A DNA stretch of 64,000 nucleotides from Pseudomonas putida (GCF_028682475.1 NZ_JANHLE010000019.1:1-64000), one strand, 5' to 3'. Shown: positions 16,946-25,765, numbered from the stretch's first letter. Numbers and translations: made by a program. Notes: generated by a model not told the origin, from the sequence alone.

Positions 16946-18553
16946 ATGACCGACCAGACTACCCGCCTGCCGATCCGCCGCGCCTTGATCAGTGTTTCCG
17001 ACAAGACCGGGATCCTTGAATTCGCCCGTGAGCTGCAACAGCTCGGCGTCGAGATCCTGTCCACCGGCGGCACCTTCAAGTTGCTCCAGGACAACGGCGT
17101 TGCCGCGGTGGAAGTTGCCGATTACACCGGCTTTGCCGAAATGATGGACGGCCGGGTCAAGACCCTGCACCCGAAAATCCACGGCGGCATCCTTGGCCGT
17201 CGCGGTACCGACGACGCCATCATGGCCGAACACGGGATCAAACCGATCGACCTGGTCGCGGTCAACCTCTACCCGTTCGAAGCGACCATCTCCAAGCCGG
17301 GCTGCGACCTGCCGACCGCCATCGAGAACATCGACATTGGCGGCCCGACCATGGTTCGCTCGGCGGCCAAGAACCACAAAGACGTGGCCATCGTGGTCAA
17401 CGCCAGCGATTACGCCCAGGTGCTGGAAAGCCTCAAGGCCGGTGGCCTGACCTACGCCCAGCGTTTCGACCTGATGCTCAAGGCGTTCGAACACACTGCC
17501 GCCTATGACGGCATGATCGCCAACTACATGGGCACCGTTAACCAGGCGGCTGAAACGCTGAGTACTGAAGGCCGCAGCGAGTTCCCGCGCACCTTCAACA
17601 GCCAGTTCGTCAAGGCCCAGGAAATGCGCTACGGCGAGAACCCGCACCAGAGCGCGGCGTTCTATGTCGAAGCCAAGCCTGCCGAAGCCGGTATCGCCAC
17701 TGCGGTACAACTGCAGGGCAAAGAACTGTCGTACAACAACGTGGCCGACACCGACGCCGCGCTGGAATGCGTGAAGAGCTTCGTCAAGCCGGCCTGTGTC
17801 ATCGTCAAGCACGCCAACCCGTGCGGCGTAGCAGTCAGCCCGGACGCCGAAGGCGGCATCCGCCAGGCCTACGAACTGGCCTACGCCACCGACACCGAGT
17901 CGGCCTTCGGCGGCATCATCGCCTTCAACCGCGAACTGGATGCCGAAACCGCCAAGGCCATCGTCGAGCGTCAGTTCGTCGAAGTCATCATCGCCCCGAG
18001 CGTCAGCGACGAAGCCCGCGCCGTGGTTGCGGCCAAGGCCAATGTACGCCTGCTGGCCTGCGGCGAGTGGTCGGCCGAACGTGCCGCTGCCTGGGACTAC
18101 AAGCGTGTGACCGGTGGCCTGCTGGTACAGAGCCGCGACATCGGCATGATCAGCGCTGCAGACCTGAAAGTGGTGACCAAGCGTGCCCCGACCCAGCAAG
18201 AGATCGACGACCTGATCTTCGCCTGGAAAGTGGCCAAGTTCGTCAAATCCAACGCCATCGTCTACGCCAAGGGCCGTCAGACCATCGGTGTCGGCGCTGG
18301 CCAGATGAGCCGGGTGAACTCCGCACGCATTGCGGCAATCAAGGCCGAGCATGCCGGCCTGCAGGTACAGGGCGCGGTCATGGCCTCGGATGCGTTCTTC
18401 CCGTTCCGTGACGGCATTGATAACGCGGCTAAAGTGGGTATCACTGCGGTGATCCAGCCGGGTGGTTCGATGCGCGATGCTGAAGTCATCGCGGCTGCCG
18501 ACGAAGCCGGTATCGCCATGGTGTTCACCGGCATGCGCCACTTCCGTCACTGA
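16946..18553 (+). CDS. purH: Bifunctional AICAR formyltransferase / IMP cyclohydrolase
   Basis: 535 residues from ATG 16946 (MTDQTTRLPIRRALISVSDK), the family start; ATG 16934 would add four residues. N-terminal MGS-like cyclohydrolase domain (about 1-150, with STGGTFKLL and TLHPKIHGGILGRR) and C-terminal formyltransferase domain (about 200-520, with RYGENPHQSAAF and IVKHANPCGVA). Catalyses the last two steps of IMP synthesis. Lies directly upstream of purD with only a REP pair between, so the two may be one transcription unit. Confidence 0.96.
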   Translation: MTDQTTRLPIRRALISVSDKTGILEFARELQQLGVEILSTGGTFKLLQDNGVAAVEVADYTGFAEMMDGRVKTLHPKIHGGILGRRGTDDAIMAEHGIKPIDLVAVNLYPFEATISKPGCDLPTAIENIDIGGPTMVRSAAKNHKDVAIVVNASDYAQVLESLKAGGLTYAQRFDLMLKAFEHTAAYDGMIANYMGTVNQAAETLSTEGRSEFPRTFNSQFVKAQEMRYGENPHQSAAFYVEAKPAEAGIATAVQLQGKELSYNNVADTDAALECVKSFVKPACVIVKHANPCGVAVSPDAEGGIRQAYELAYATDTESAFGGIIAFNRELDAETAKAIVERQFVEVIIAPSVSDEARAVVAAKANVRLLACGEWSAERAAAWDYKRVTGGLLVQSRDIGMISAADLKVVTKRAPTQQEIDDLIFAWKVAKFVKSNAIVYAKGRQTIGVGAGQMSRVNSARIAAIKAEHAGLQVQGAVMASDAFFPFRDGIDNAAKVGITAVIQPGGSMRDAEVIAAADEAGIAMVFTGMRHFRH

Positions 18554-18568
18554 TACCAGGACCTGGTA
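18554..18568. other. Short perfect inverted repeat after purH
   Basis: TACCAGG-A-CCTGGTA, 15 bases, begins one base after the purH stop codon and ends nine bases before the REP pair. Probably the base of a 3' hairpin; no T run follows. Confidence 0.5.
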
Positions 18569-18576
18569 CCAGGCTC

Positions 18577-18648
18577 GGTGGGAGCGGGCTTGCCCCGCGA
18601 TTGCGATCTGTCCACACCATCGCATCGCGGGTCAAGCCCGCTCCCACA
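18577..18648. repeat. REP pair (type I) between purH and purD
   Basis: Inverted copies at 18577-18601 and 18624-18648 with the GCGAT ends facing inward, gap 22 bases. The second copy has GGGTC where GGGGC is usual (one substitution in the core). Confidence 0.9.
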
Positions 18649-18694
18649 GGGGCCTTGCCAGCACTATCCGAATTAGCGTCATCGAGGTTTTGAC

Positions 18695-19990
18695 ATGAAA
18701 GTTTTGATTATCGGTAGCGGCGGTCGTGAACACGCCCTGGCCTGGAAAGTCGCTCAGGACCCACGGGTCGAGAAAGTCTTCGTTGCCCCGGGCAACGCCG
18801 GTACCGCCACCGAAGCCAAGTGCGAGAACGTCGACATCGACGTCACCGCCCTGGATCAACTGGCCGACTTCGCCGAAAAGAATGTCGCCCTGACCATCGT
18901 CGGCCCTGAAGGCCCGCTGGTTGCCGGTGTCGTCGACCTGTTCCGCAGCCGCGGCCTGGACTGCTTTGGTCCAACCAAGGGTGCAGCCCAGCTGGAAGGC
19001 TCCAAGGCGTTCACCAAGGACTTCCTGGCCCGCCACAAGATCCCTACCGCCGACTACCAGAACTTCACCGAGATCGAACCGGCCCTGGCCTACCTGCGCG
19101 AAAAAGGCGCACCGATCGTGATCAAGGCCGACGGCCTGGCCGCCGGTAAAGGCGTGATCGTCGCCATGACCCTGGCCGAAGCCGAAGACGCCGTGCGCGA
19201 CATGCTCGCAGGCAACGCGTTCGGCGACGCCGGCTCGCGCGTGGTGATCGAAGAGTTCCTCGACGGCGAAGAAGCCAGCTTCATCGTCATGGTCGATGGC
19301 CAGAATGTACTGCCAATGGCCACCAGCCAGGACCACAAACGCGTTGGCGACGGCGATAGCGGCCCGAACACCGGTGGCATGGGCGCCTACTCGCCGGCCC
19401 CGGTGGTCACTGCCGACGTGCACCAGCGGGTCATGGACCTGGTGATCTGGCCGACCGTGCGCGGCATGGCTGAAGAAGGCAACGTCTACACTGGCTTCCT
19501 GTATGCCGGTCTGATGATCGACAAGGCCGGTAACCCGAAAGTCATCGAGTTCAACTGCCGCTTCGGCGACCCGGAAACCCAGCCAGTCATGCTGCGCCTG
19601 GAGTCGAGCCTGGTGCTGCTGATCGAGGCCGCCTTTGCCAAGGCGCTGGACAAGGTAGAAGCGCAATGGGACCCTCGCCCAAGCCTGGGTGTGGTCCTGG
19701 CTGCCGGCGGCTACCCTGGCGACTACAGCAAGGGCGCGGCGATCAACGGTCTGGACGCTGCAGCGAAGCTGGAAGGCAAAGTCTTCCACGCCGGTACCGC
19801 ACTGAAGGACGGTCAAGTGGTTGCCACCGGTGGTCGCGTACTCTGCGCCACGGCCTTGGGCGCAACCGTTGAAGCTGCACAACAGCAGGCTTATCGCCTG
19901 GCTGCCGAAATCAACTGGGACGGCAGCTTCTACCGCAAGGACATCGGCTATCGTGCCATTGCCCGCGAACGTGGTGAGCATCAGCAGTAA
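18695..19990 (+). CDS. purD: Phosphoribosylamine--glycine ligase
   Basis: 431 residues, normal length. The N-terminal MKVLIIGSGGREHALAWK, the ATP-grasp lysine and glycine loop IKADGLAAGKGVIV, VVIEEFLDGEEASF, and the signature RFGDPETQ are all present. It joins phosphoribosylamine and glycine with ATP in step 2 of purine synthesis. Same direction as purH across the REP pair. Two hairpins follow before retS. Confidence 0.97.
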   Translation: MKVLIIGSGGREHALAWKVAQDPRVEKVFVAPGNAGTATEAKCENVDIDVTALDQLADFAEKNVALTIVGPEGPLVAGVVDLFRSRGLDCFGPTKGAAQLEGSKAFTKDFLARHKIPTADYQNFTEIEPALAYLREKGAPIVIKADGLAAGKGVIVAMTLAEAEDAVRDMLAGNAFGDAGSRVVIEEFLDGEEASFIVMVDGQNVLPMATSQDHKRVGDGDSGPNTGGMGAYSPAPVVTADVHQRVMDLVIWPTVRGMAEEGNVYTGFLYAGLMIDKAGNPKVIEFNCRFGDPETQPVMLRLESSLVLLIEAAFAKALDKVEAQWDPRPSLGVVLAAGGYPGDYSKGAAINGLDAAAKLEGKVFHAGTALKDGQVVATGGRVLCATALGATVEAAQQQAYRLAAEINWDGSFYRKDIGYRAIARERGEHQQ

Positions 19991-19999
19991 AACAGCGCC

Positions 20000-20062
20000 C
20001 GCAAGCAGCGACGCCCTCGGCGTCCTGCTTGCGGATCGACGTCAAGGCCCATCATGGGCCTT
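20000..20062. other. Two consecutive hairpins between purD and retS
   Basis: Hairpin 1 (20000-20033): CGCAAGCAG, a one-base bulge, GACGCC, a CTC loop, GGCGTC and CTGCTTGCG, 15 paired bases in all. Hairpin 2 (20044-20062): AAGGCCCAT-C-ATGGGCCTT, a 9-bp perfect stem. Neither is followed by a T run on the plus strand. They probably end or protect the purD transcript. Confidence 0.6.
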
Positions 20063-20125
20063 GCCTTCGCCTTGGCGCGCCGCGCATAGTTATCATTCGG
20101 CTCTTTGCTAAGAAAGGATCTCGTC

Positions 20126-22897
20126 GTGCGTTGGCTCAGGATCGCCATTGGCCTCACCGTCAGCCTGCTGACCCTGCTCTGCCTGTTTCCGGTCTCGGCC
20201 GAACAAAGCGGTGGCTGGGCGGTTTTGCTCGACGAACAAGCCAACCTGCAGCTCAGTGACATACGTTCCGATCGCTACCGCAATCAATTCAGCCCCATTG
20301 AGCTGAACCAACTCGATGCCGCAACGCCAGACCAGGCGCTGTGGTTGCACCATCGTCTGGAACCCGGACAGCACGAACAATTGCTGCGGGTCTTCGCGCC
20401 GGATCTGTCGCGTCTTGATCTTTATGCCCTGGACGGCGACCAGTTGATCAAGCACATCCACAACGGCCGCCCCTCCGAAAGCGGCGACACCACCGTACGC
20501 AGCAGCGACCACCAACTGGCCTTGCCGAACAGCGCGCATACGCTGGATATCTACCTGCGCCTGGTTTCCGAACATCAACTGCGTCCGAGCATTGGCCTTG
20601 CGCCTGCCACTCAGGTCGCCGCCGACCAGCGCCAGACCCTGATGTTCGGCCTGCTGTTCGGCTGCCTGCTGATGTTGATGCTGCACAACCTCATCCGCTT
20701 TGCCTATTCGCGCTCCAGCACCAGCCTGAGCCTTGCCGTGTATCACGGCCTGATGCTGCTCAGCGCGCTGATCCTGCTCAACCTCAGCGGCCCCTGGTGG
20801 AGCCTCTGGCACTCGGCGCAAACGCCGGCCGCCTATCTGACCGCCCTGCTTGCCAGCCTGGCCGGCCTGACCTTCACCCTGCGCTTCTTCAGCCCCTGCG
20901 AGCACCCACGCCTGAGCCGCCTGCTGCAGGCAGAAATGATCCTGATCGGGGGCTTTGGCCTGCTGCTGCTGTTCGTCGATACCCTGCCGCTCAACCTGAT
21001 GACCTATGCGTTGTTCGCCCTGGGCACGCTGAGCATGCTGCTGGTCGCCAGCTACCACTGGCACAAGGGCTATGCGCCAGCGCGGTTGTTCGCCTTGTCG
21101 ATGCTGGCCTTCAACATTGGCTGCCTGGTGGTACTGCCGGCCCTCCTCGGCCTGACCCGCACGCCGACACAATGGCTGTTGTTCATTCTCCTGGGGCTCA
21201 CCAGTTTCAGTGGCCTGCTGCTTAACCTGTCAGTCAGCGAGCGCCTGCGCCGCATCAGTGAAGAACGCTTCAGCGCCAGTTGTGCGCTGGCGGCGAGCAA
21301 CGCCGAGATCAACGCCAAGGCCGAGTTCCTGGCCAAGATCAGCCATGAAATCCGCACGCCGATGAACGGCGTACTGGGCATGACCGAACTGCTGCTGGGC
21401 ACCCCGCTGTCGGTCAAGCAACGCGACTACGTGCAGACCATCCACAGCGCGGGTAACGAACTGCTCACCCTGATCAACGAGATACTCGACATTTCCAAGC
21501 TTGAGTCCGGGCAGATCGAGCTGGACGACGTGCAGTTCGACCTCAATGCGCTGATCGAGGATTGCCTGAGTATTTTCCGCGCCAAGGCCGAACAGCAGAA
21601 CATCGAGCTGATCAGTTTCACCCAGCCACAAGTACCGCGGGTCATCAGCGGTGACCCGACGCGCCTGCGCCAGGCGCTGCTGAGTCTGCTGGAAAACGCC
21701 CTGAAGAAAACCGAGCAAGGCGAAATCCTGCTGGTGGTGGCGCTCGATCAACGCGGCAGCGCACCCCGTCTGCGCATTGCCGTGCAGGACAGTGGCGAGG
21801 CCATCTCCCCCGGCGACCGCGAAGCCCTGTTGCAGGCCGAATTGCACAGCAAGCACTTCCTTTCCAGCAACAAGCTAGGTGGGCATCTGGGCCTGGTCAT
21901 CGCCAAGCAGCTGATTACCCTGATGCAGGGTGAGTTCGGGATCAAGACCAGCCACGGCATGGGCAACACCTTGTGGCTGACCCTGCCGCTGGATCCGCAG
22001 CGCCTCGAACAGCCTCCCGCCGATCTCGACGGCCCGCTGCGCGGCGCTCGGGTGCTGGTGGTGGACGACAACGACACCTGCCGCAAGGTCCTGGTGCAAC
22101 AGTGCAGTGCCTGGGGCATGAACGTCAGCGCCGTGCCTTCGGGCAAGGAAGCCCTGGCCTTGCTGCGCACCAAGGCGCACCTGCGCGATTATTTCGATGC
22201 GGTCCTGCTCGACCAGAACATGCCGGGCATGACCGGCATGCAGCTGGCAGCCAAGATCAAAGAAGACCCGAGCCTGAACCATGACATCCTGCTGATCATG
22301 CTCACCGGCATCAGCAATGCGCCGAGCAAGGTCATCGCGCGCAATGCCGGGGTCAAGCGGATCCTGGCCAAACCGGTCGCCGGCTACACCCTCAAGACCA
22401 CCTTGGCGGAAGAACTGGCGCAACGCAGCAAAGGCCAGCCCAGCATTCCGGCGCCGGTCAGCCTGGGCACGCCGCTGAACCTGCCCAGTGACTTCCGTAT
22501 TCTGGTCGCCGAAGACAACAGCATCTCGACCAAAGTCATCCGCGGCATGCTCGGCAAGCTCAACCTCGAACCCGATACCGCCAGCAACGGTGAAGAAGCC
22601 CTGCAGGCGATGAAAGCCCAGCGCTACGACCTGGTGTTGATGGACTGCGAGATGCCGGTGCTCGATGGTTTCTCGGCCACCCAGCAGCTGCGGGTCTGGG
22701 AACTGAGCAACCAGCGCAAGCGCACGCCGGTGGTGGCCCTGACGGCGCACATTCTGGCCGAACACAAGGAACGCGCGCGGCTGGCCGGCATGGATGGTCA
22801 TATGGCCAAACCGGTCGAGCTGTCACAGCTGCGTGAACTGATCGAGCACTGGGTCGCCCAGCGCGAGGCTGAATCCACTCAGGTGCCGACCCCGTAA
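20126..22897 (+). CDS. retS: RetS hybrid sensor kinase
   Basis: About 923 residues from the GTG at 20126, which has AAGGAT upstream; a TTG at 20105 is the only longer choice. Order: signal segment, periplasmic 7TMR-DISMED2 sensor (about 30-170), seven membrane helices (about 175-370), dimerisation domain with H407 in AKISHEIRTPMNG, ATPase-like domain, then two receivers (LLDQNMPG and LMDCEMPVLDG phosphorylation sites). In P. aeruginosa RetS forms a heterodimer with GacS and blocks the Gac/Rsm switch. The ATP-binding motifs are altered here: the G1 box reads DSGEAI instead of DxGxG and the G2 box reads GGHLGLVI. Location after purD is that of PA4856. Confidence 0.93.
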   Translation: MRWLRIAIGLTVSLLTLLCLFPVSAEQSGGWAVLLDEQANLQLSDIRSDRYRNQFSPIELNQLDAATPDQALWLHHRLEPGQHEQLLRVFAPDLSRLDLYALDGDQLIKHIHNGRPSESGDTTVRSSDHQLALPNSAHTLDIYLRLVSEHQLRPSIGLAPATQVAADQRQTLMFGLLFGCLLMLMLHNLIRFAYSRSSTSLSLAVYHGLMLLSALILLNLSGPWWSLWHSAQTPAAYLTALLASLAGLTFTLRFFSPCEHPRLSRLLQAEMILIGGFGLLLLFVDTLPLNLMTYALFALGTLSMLLVASYHWHKGYAPARLFALSMLAFNIGCLVVLPALLGLTRTPTQWLLFILLGLTSFSGLLLNLSVSERLRRISEERFSASCALAASNAEINAKAEFLAKISHEIRTPMNGVLGMTELLLGTPLSVKQRDYVQTIHSAGNELLTLINEILDISKLESGQIELDDVQFDLNALIEDCLSIFRAKAEQQNIELISFTQPQVPRVISGDPTRLRQALLSLLENALKKTEQGEILLVVALDQRGSAPRLRIAVQDSGEAISPGDREALLQAELHSKHFLSSNKLGGHLGLVIAKQLITLMQGEFGIKTSHGMGNTLWLTLPLDPQRLEQPPADLDGPLRGARVLVVDDNDTCRKVLVQQCSAWGMNVSAVPSGKEALALLRTKAHLRDYFDAVLLDQNMPGMTGMQLAAKIKEDPSLNHDILLIMLTGISNAPSKVIARNAGVKRILAKPVAGYTLKTTLAEELAQRSKGQPSIPAPVSLGTPLNLPSDFRILVAEDNSISTKVIRGMLGKLNLEPDTASNGEEALQAMKAQRYDLVLMDCEMPVLDGFSATQQLRVWELSNQRKRTPVVALTAHILAEHKERARLAGMDGHMAKPVELSQLRELIEHWVAQREAESTQVPTP

Positions 22898-22954
22898 AAC
22901 CTCAGACCCCTGATACACTTGCTTGACGTCCCCTCTCCGTCGCGAGCTCAGACC

Positions 22955-23551
22955 ATGCTCCATGAGTTGTTCAGCGTCTACCTGAAAATGCTCGTGCTCT
23001 ACAGCCCGTTCTTTGTGCTCTCCTGCTTTATCAGCCTGACACGTGGCCACTCCAGCAAGGAGCGCAAGCAACTGGCCTGGCGGGTGGCATTCGCCGCGTT
23101 GATCGCCAGCGTGGTGCTGTACCTGTTCGGCAGGCAGATCTTCGGGGTGTTCGGCATCACCCCCGATGCCTTTCGCATCGGCGCCGGCAGCGTGCTGTTC
23201 ATTTCTGCACTGGCCATGGCCCAGGGTAAGTCCGCGGTACAGACTGACAATGTTCAGCAGGACGTCACCATCGTCCCCCTGACCATTCCCCTGACCGTCG
23301 GCCCAGGCACCATCGGTGCCCTGTTGGTGATGGGCGTCGGCCAGCCAGAGTGGGCGGACAAACTCCTGGCCATCGTCAGCATCGCCCTGGCCAGCTTCAC
23401 CGTCGGTCTGGTGCTCTATCTCTCACACCGGATCGAACGGATTCTCGGCGATCAGGGTTTACAGATCGTCAGCCGCTTGATGGGCTTGTTCGTCTGCGCC
23501 CTGGCGGCACAGATCATCTTCAGCGGGATCAAGGGTTACCTGGCCTTGTAA
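22955..23551 (+). CDS. MarC family integral membrane protein
   Basis: 198 residues from the ATG at 22955; earlier in-frame starts add hydrophilic sequence with no family match. Six membrane helices can be drawn, with the family motif PLTIPLTVGPGTIGALLVMG (about 110-129). MarC/YhgN proteins are inner-membrane proteins of unproven function; the old multiple-antibiotic-resistance link was withdrawn. The last 23 bases overlap the end of the convergent gene at 23529. Confidence 0.88.
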   Translation: MLHELFSVYLKMLVLYSPFFVLSCFISLTRGHSSKERKQLAWRVAFAALIASVVLYLFGRQIFGVFGITPDAFRIGAGSVLFISALAMAQGKSAVQTDNVQQDVTIVPLTIPLTVGPGTIGALLVMGVGQPEWADKLLAIVSIALASFTVGLVLYLSHRIERILGDQGLQIVSRLMGLFVCALAAQIIFSGIKGYLAL

Positions 23552-24200
23552 GCGGAACGTTCTTCACGTCCTGCAGATTTTGCCGGGCCGTGCTGATCAT
23601 GACTTTGTTCCGCCATTCCTGCCTGAACAAGCGGATGTTGAAGCGCACCCGCTCCAAGGCGTTGGCAGTCACTTGCACAGCATTGTCGCGTTGGGCGAAC
23701 AAAAAGCGCTGGGCGAAATTTCTGGCTTTCAGCTCCTGATGGTAGAGCACGATATCGATGTGGCTGCCCACCCGGGTACAGAGCAGCAACTGATAAATGG
23801 CCGTATCCTTTTCTTTGCTCACCGCATGGTCTTCGAAACAGCTGAGGGCCTCGCCATTTTCGGCCAGACTCTGCAACGCCTGTCCGCTGACAATGGCCAT
23901 CTGCTGCGAAGCCAGTTGGCCTATATGGGCGACGGCTTCCTCAGCCAGCGGCCCGGGCTGTGGCCCTGGCACATAGCTGTCGGGAGCCGGCGTTGCGTCC
24001 CAGCCCAGAAACTGCAAACGCTTTTTGTAGTTGGGCAACCAGTCCATGTTCAGCTTCGCATCGCGCTCGGCCCGCGCAATGCGCTGGGCGAACAGATTGG
24101 CAAGAATCACGTCCTGTTGATCTTCAACGCTCATCGTTGGCAAGAATGCCGTCAAACTGCCAGAAACCACCGCAGCATTGGCTACAAAAACTTCACTCAT
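23529..24200 (-). CDS. Unknown protein, third member of a three-paralog operon
   Basis: 223 residues, no signal peptide, no membrane helix. I do not recognise a named family. It shares with its two upstream neighbours the pattern LF (36-37), W54, Y58, GW (66-67). With the first gene of the operon it also shares NxEAxxxF (here N115...F122) followed about 18 residues later by a CT pair (141-142). Pro-rich linker at 71-84 (PAPDSYVPGPQPGP). Its ATG overlaps the previous gene's stop (ATGA, 24197-24200), so translation is coupled. Its 3' end overlaps marC by 23 bases in the opposite direction. Function unknown; probably works in a complex with the other two. Confidence 0.75.
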   Translation of the reverse strand: MSEVFVANAAVVSGSLTAFLPTMSVEDQQDVILANLFAQRIARAERDAKLNMDWLPNYKKRLQFLGWDATPAPDSYVPGPQPGPLAEEAVAHIGQLASQQMAIVSGQALQSLAENGEALSCFEDHAVSKEKDTAIYQLLLCTRVGSHIDIVLYHQELKARNFAQRFLFAQRDNAVQVTANALERVRFNIRLFRQEWRNKVMISTARQNLQDVKNVPLTRPGNP

Positions 24201-24895
24201 ACCGCACCCTCCCGGACACTGACGGGCATGACATACATGGCTCGAATGGTCTCCAGTCGTTTCTCCAGCAGCGCTCTGACCCCCGAGAAAACGCCAGGGA
24301 ACAATTCGCCGACAAAACTTCGTGTGACCTGATGGCTGATCTCCTCAACCTTCAATTCCTGGGTTAACCATTGCCCCTCCATGGGCTGGCTGGTTTCCAG
24401 GAAAATGCTGCTCGACACCACACACAAGCCAGGCAGCACCACCCGCAATTCAAAAGCAAGACGGGTGATCGGTTCGACGCTTGGGGCCTGTACGCGCTCC
24501 AGCGCTTCTGTGCTCAACACCTGCAGAGCGGGATGCGTAACAGGCAACGCTTGAACCATCGCCAGTGCGTCGTTCAAGGCAGGTAACAGCTGTGTGGGCA
24601 GCAACGCGTTCAACTCATGCCTGGCAATCGCCAAGGGCGTACCGGGCACAGGCCCCTTCACGACCTTGGTCTTCTCGGCAGAGGCACTGACAACCCAACC
24701 CAGCCCGGTGTGCCTGTCCATATAGGTGCCATGCCACTGCTTGTTTTCACCCAGCAACAAGCACTCGGCTGAAGCGTTAAGCCAGGCAAACAGTTGCGCG
24801 TCGATGGCATCGTGGCGCTCACGCTCGTCAAGATCAGCGCTCAGCAGCAACAGGCAGTTGCCGGACAGTACCAATGAAAAACCCTGCGTATGCAT
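24197..24895 (-). CDS. Unknown protein, second member of a three-paralog operon
   Basis: 232 residues from the ATG at 24895, which has a strong GGAGGA ribosome site; an upstream in-frame start at 24925 looks artificial. No signal peptide; the first 20 residues are hydrophobic but begin MHTQGFSLVLSGNCLLLL, more like a buried strand than a leader. Pattern LF (35-36), L39, ASA (41-43), QW (53-54), Y58, GW (66-67) matches the first gene residue for residue in spacing. A second hydrophobic stretch lies at about 141-155. The gap to the first gene is 58 bases and contains no terminator. No family recognised. Confidence 0.75.
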   Translation of the reverse strand: MHTQGFSLVLSGNCLLLLSADLDERERHDAIDAQLFAWLNASAECLLLGENKQWHGTYMDRHTGLGWVVSASAEKTKVVKGPVPGTPLAIARHELNALLPTQLLPALNDALAMVQALPVTHPALQVLSTEALERVQAPSVEPITRLAFELRVVLPGLCVVSSSIFLETSQPMEGQWLTQELKVEEISHQVTRSFVGELFPGVFSGVRALLEKRLETIRAMYVMPVSVREGAV

Positions 24896-24953
24896 TTCAA
24901 TCCTCCCTGTGCAAAGCAAACGCACCGGCGACCGTAGTCGCCGGTGCCCGCCA

Positions 24954-25658
24954 TCACGAGCGTTTTTTCGGCTCGATTGACAGGGTGAGCACGTCCTTCC
25001 TGCTTTTATCGCCTACGCGCTCAATCAGCGTGTCCTTGATCTGGTCATAAAGACCGCGATGGAACGACAAGGCGGCAGCGCCGGTGTAGGTATCCGAGTG
25101 GCTGGAGTTCCACTCAAAGACCAGGACATTGGTCTTGCCCGGAGGGGACTCAGTGCTCTGCATGCAGCCGACGCTCAGCATCACTTCACCGTTGGCATGC
25201 TGGGTGCACACGGCCATGCTCAGGGCTGTGCCCTCTTTATCGGTATTGGTGCGATCGAATAACTCGGTCGCCTCAGGGTTCTGCGCCAGGGTATCCACCG
25301 CATCGCTAGCAACCCCGACCAGTGTGGCTATCGCCGTGGCGCCTCCGGTGGCGTAACTCAGGCCTGCCTGAACGGCCTTGACCAGCAGGTTCTTGACCGA
25401 CAGATTCTGTGAGCTTGCGACTTCTTTGGTGTACGAGAACTTGATCGGCAGCCAGCCGCAGGTCTGCATGGCCTGCAGGTAGGCCTGGAACCATTGCTGG
25501 CCTTCGGTAGTCGGGAAATATTGGGCCGAAGCGGCCAGGGAACTGAACAGATGGCTGTACTTGAGGGCGTCGCTGTTTTCGGTAGACAGCCCGACGAAAA
25601 CCAGAAGGTCGCCGTTGTTCAACTGGACATTGTTGCCAGCGCTCTGAATTTCACTCAT
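24954..25658 (-). CDS. Unknown protein, first member of a three-paralog operon
   Basis: 234 residues, AAGGA ribosome site. Pattern LF (37-38), L41, ASA (43-45), QW (55-56), Y60, GW (68-69). A Gly/Ala/Val-rich hydrophobic segment follows at about 91-120 (VQAGLSYATGGATAIATLVG), then NPEATELF (127-134), a CT pair (151-152) and an apparently beta-rich C-terminal half. No signal peptide. A 17-bp inverted repeat lies in the leader just upstream. The operon separates marC from the cobalamin genes, which I recall as neighbours in P. putida, so it is probably an acquired segment. Function unknown; a pore-forming or self-assembling complex is only a guess from the hydrophobic segment. Confidence 0.75.
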   Translation of the reverse strand: MSEIQSAGNNVQLNNGDLLVFVGLSTENSDALKYSHLFSSLAASAQYFPTTEGQQWFQAYLQAMQTCGWLPIKFSYTKEVASSQNLSVKNLLVKAVQAGLSYATGGATAIATLVGVASDAVDTLAQNPEATELFDRTNTDKEGTALSMAVCTQHANGEVMLSVGCMQSTESPPGKTNVLVFEWNSSHSDTYTGAAALSFHRGLYDQIKDTLIERVGDKSRKDVLTLSIEPKKRS

Positions 25659-25676
25659 GAGTGCTCTTCCTTGATC

Positions 25677-25714
25677 ATTGATGGGGAGGCCTGCAGTCAG
25701 GCCACCCCATCAAT
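25677..25714. promoter_or_regulatory. Long inverted repeat in the leader of the three-paralog operon
   Basis: Arms ATTGATGGGGAGGCCTG (25677-25693) and CAGGCCACCCCATCAAT (25698-25714) are complementary at 16 of 17 positions around a 4-base loop. It ends 18 bases before the start codon of the first gene (minus strand) with the ribosome site between. No T run follows on either strand, so it is not a classic terminator; an operator, mRNA stabiliser or translation-control hairpin are possible. Confidence 0.6.
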
Positions 25715-25765
25715 CTGATCGGTCAGAGACTCAATGGGCACAGAGAAAAGCGCCCCTCTGAGCGC

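Noticed and set aside
16814..18625. 603-codon minus-strand frame opposite purH
   Set aside because: Antisense shadow of purH that begins inside the REP pair; no start signal.
18632..19981. 449-codon minus-strand frame opposite purD
   Set aside because: Antisense shadow of purD, starts within its coding sequence, no family character.
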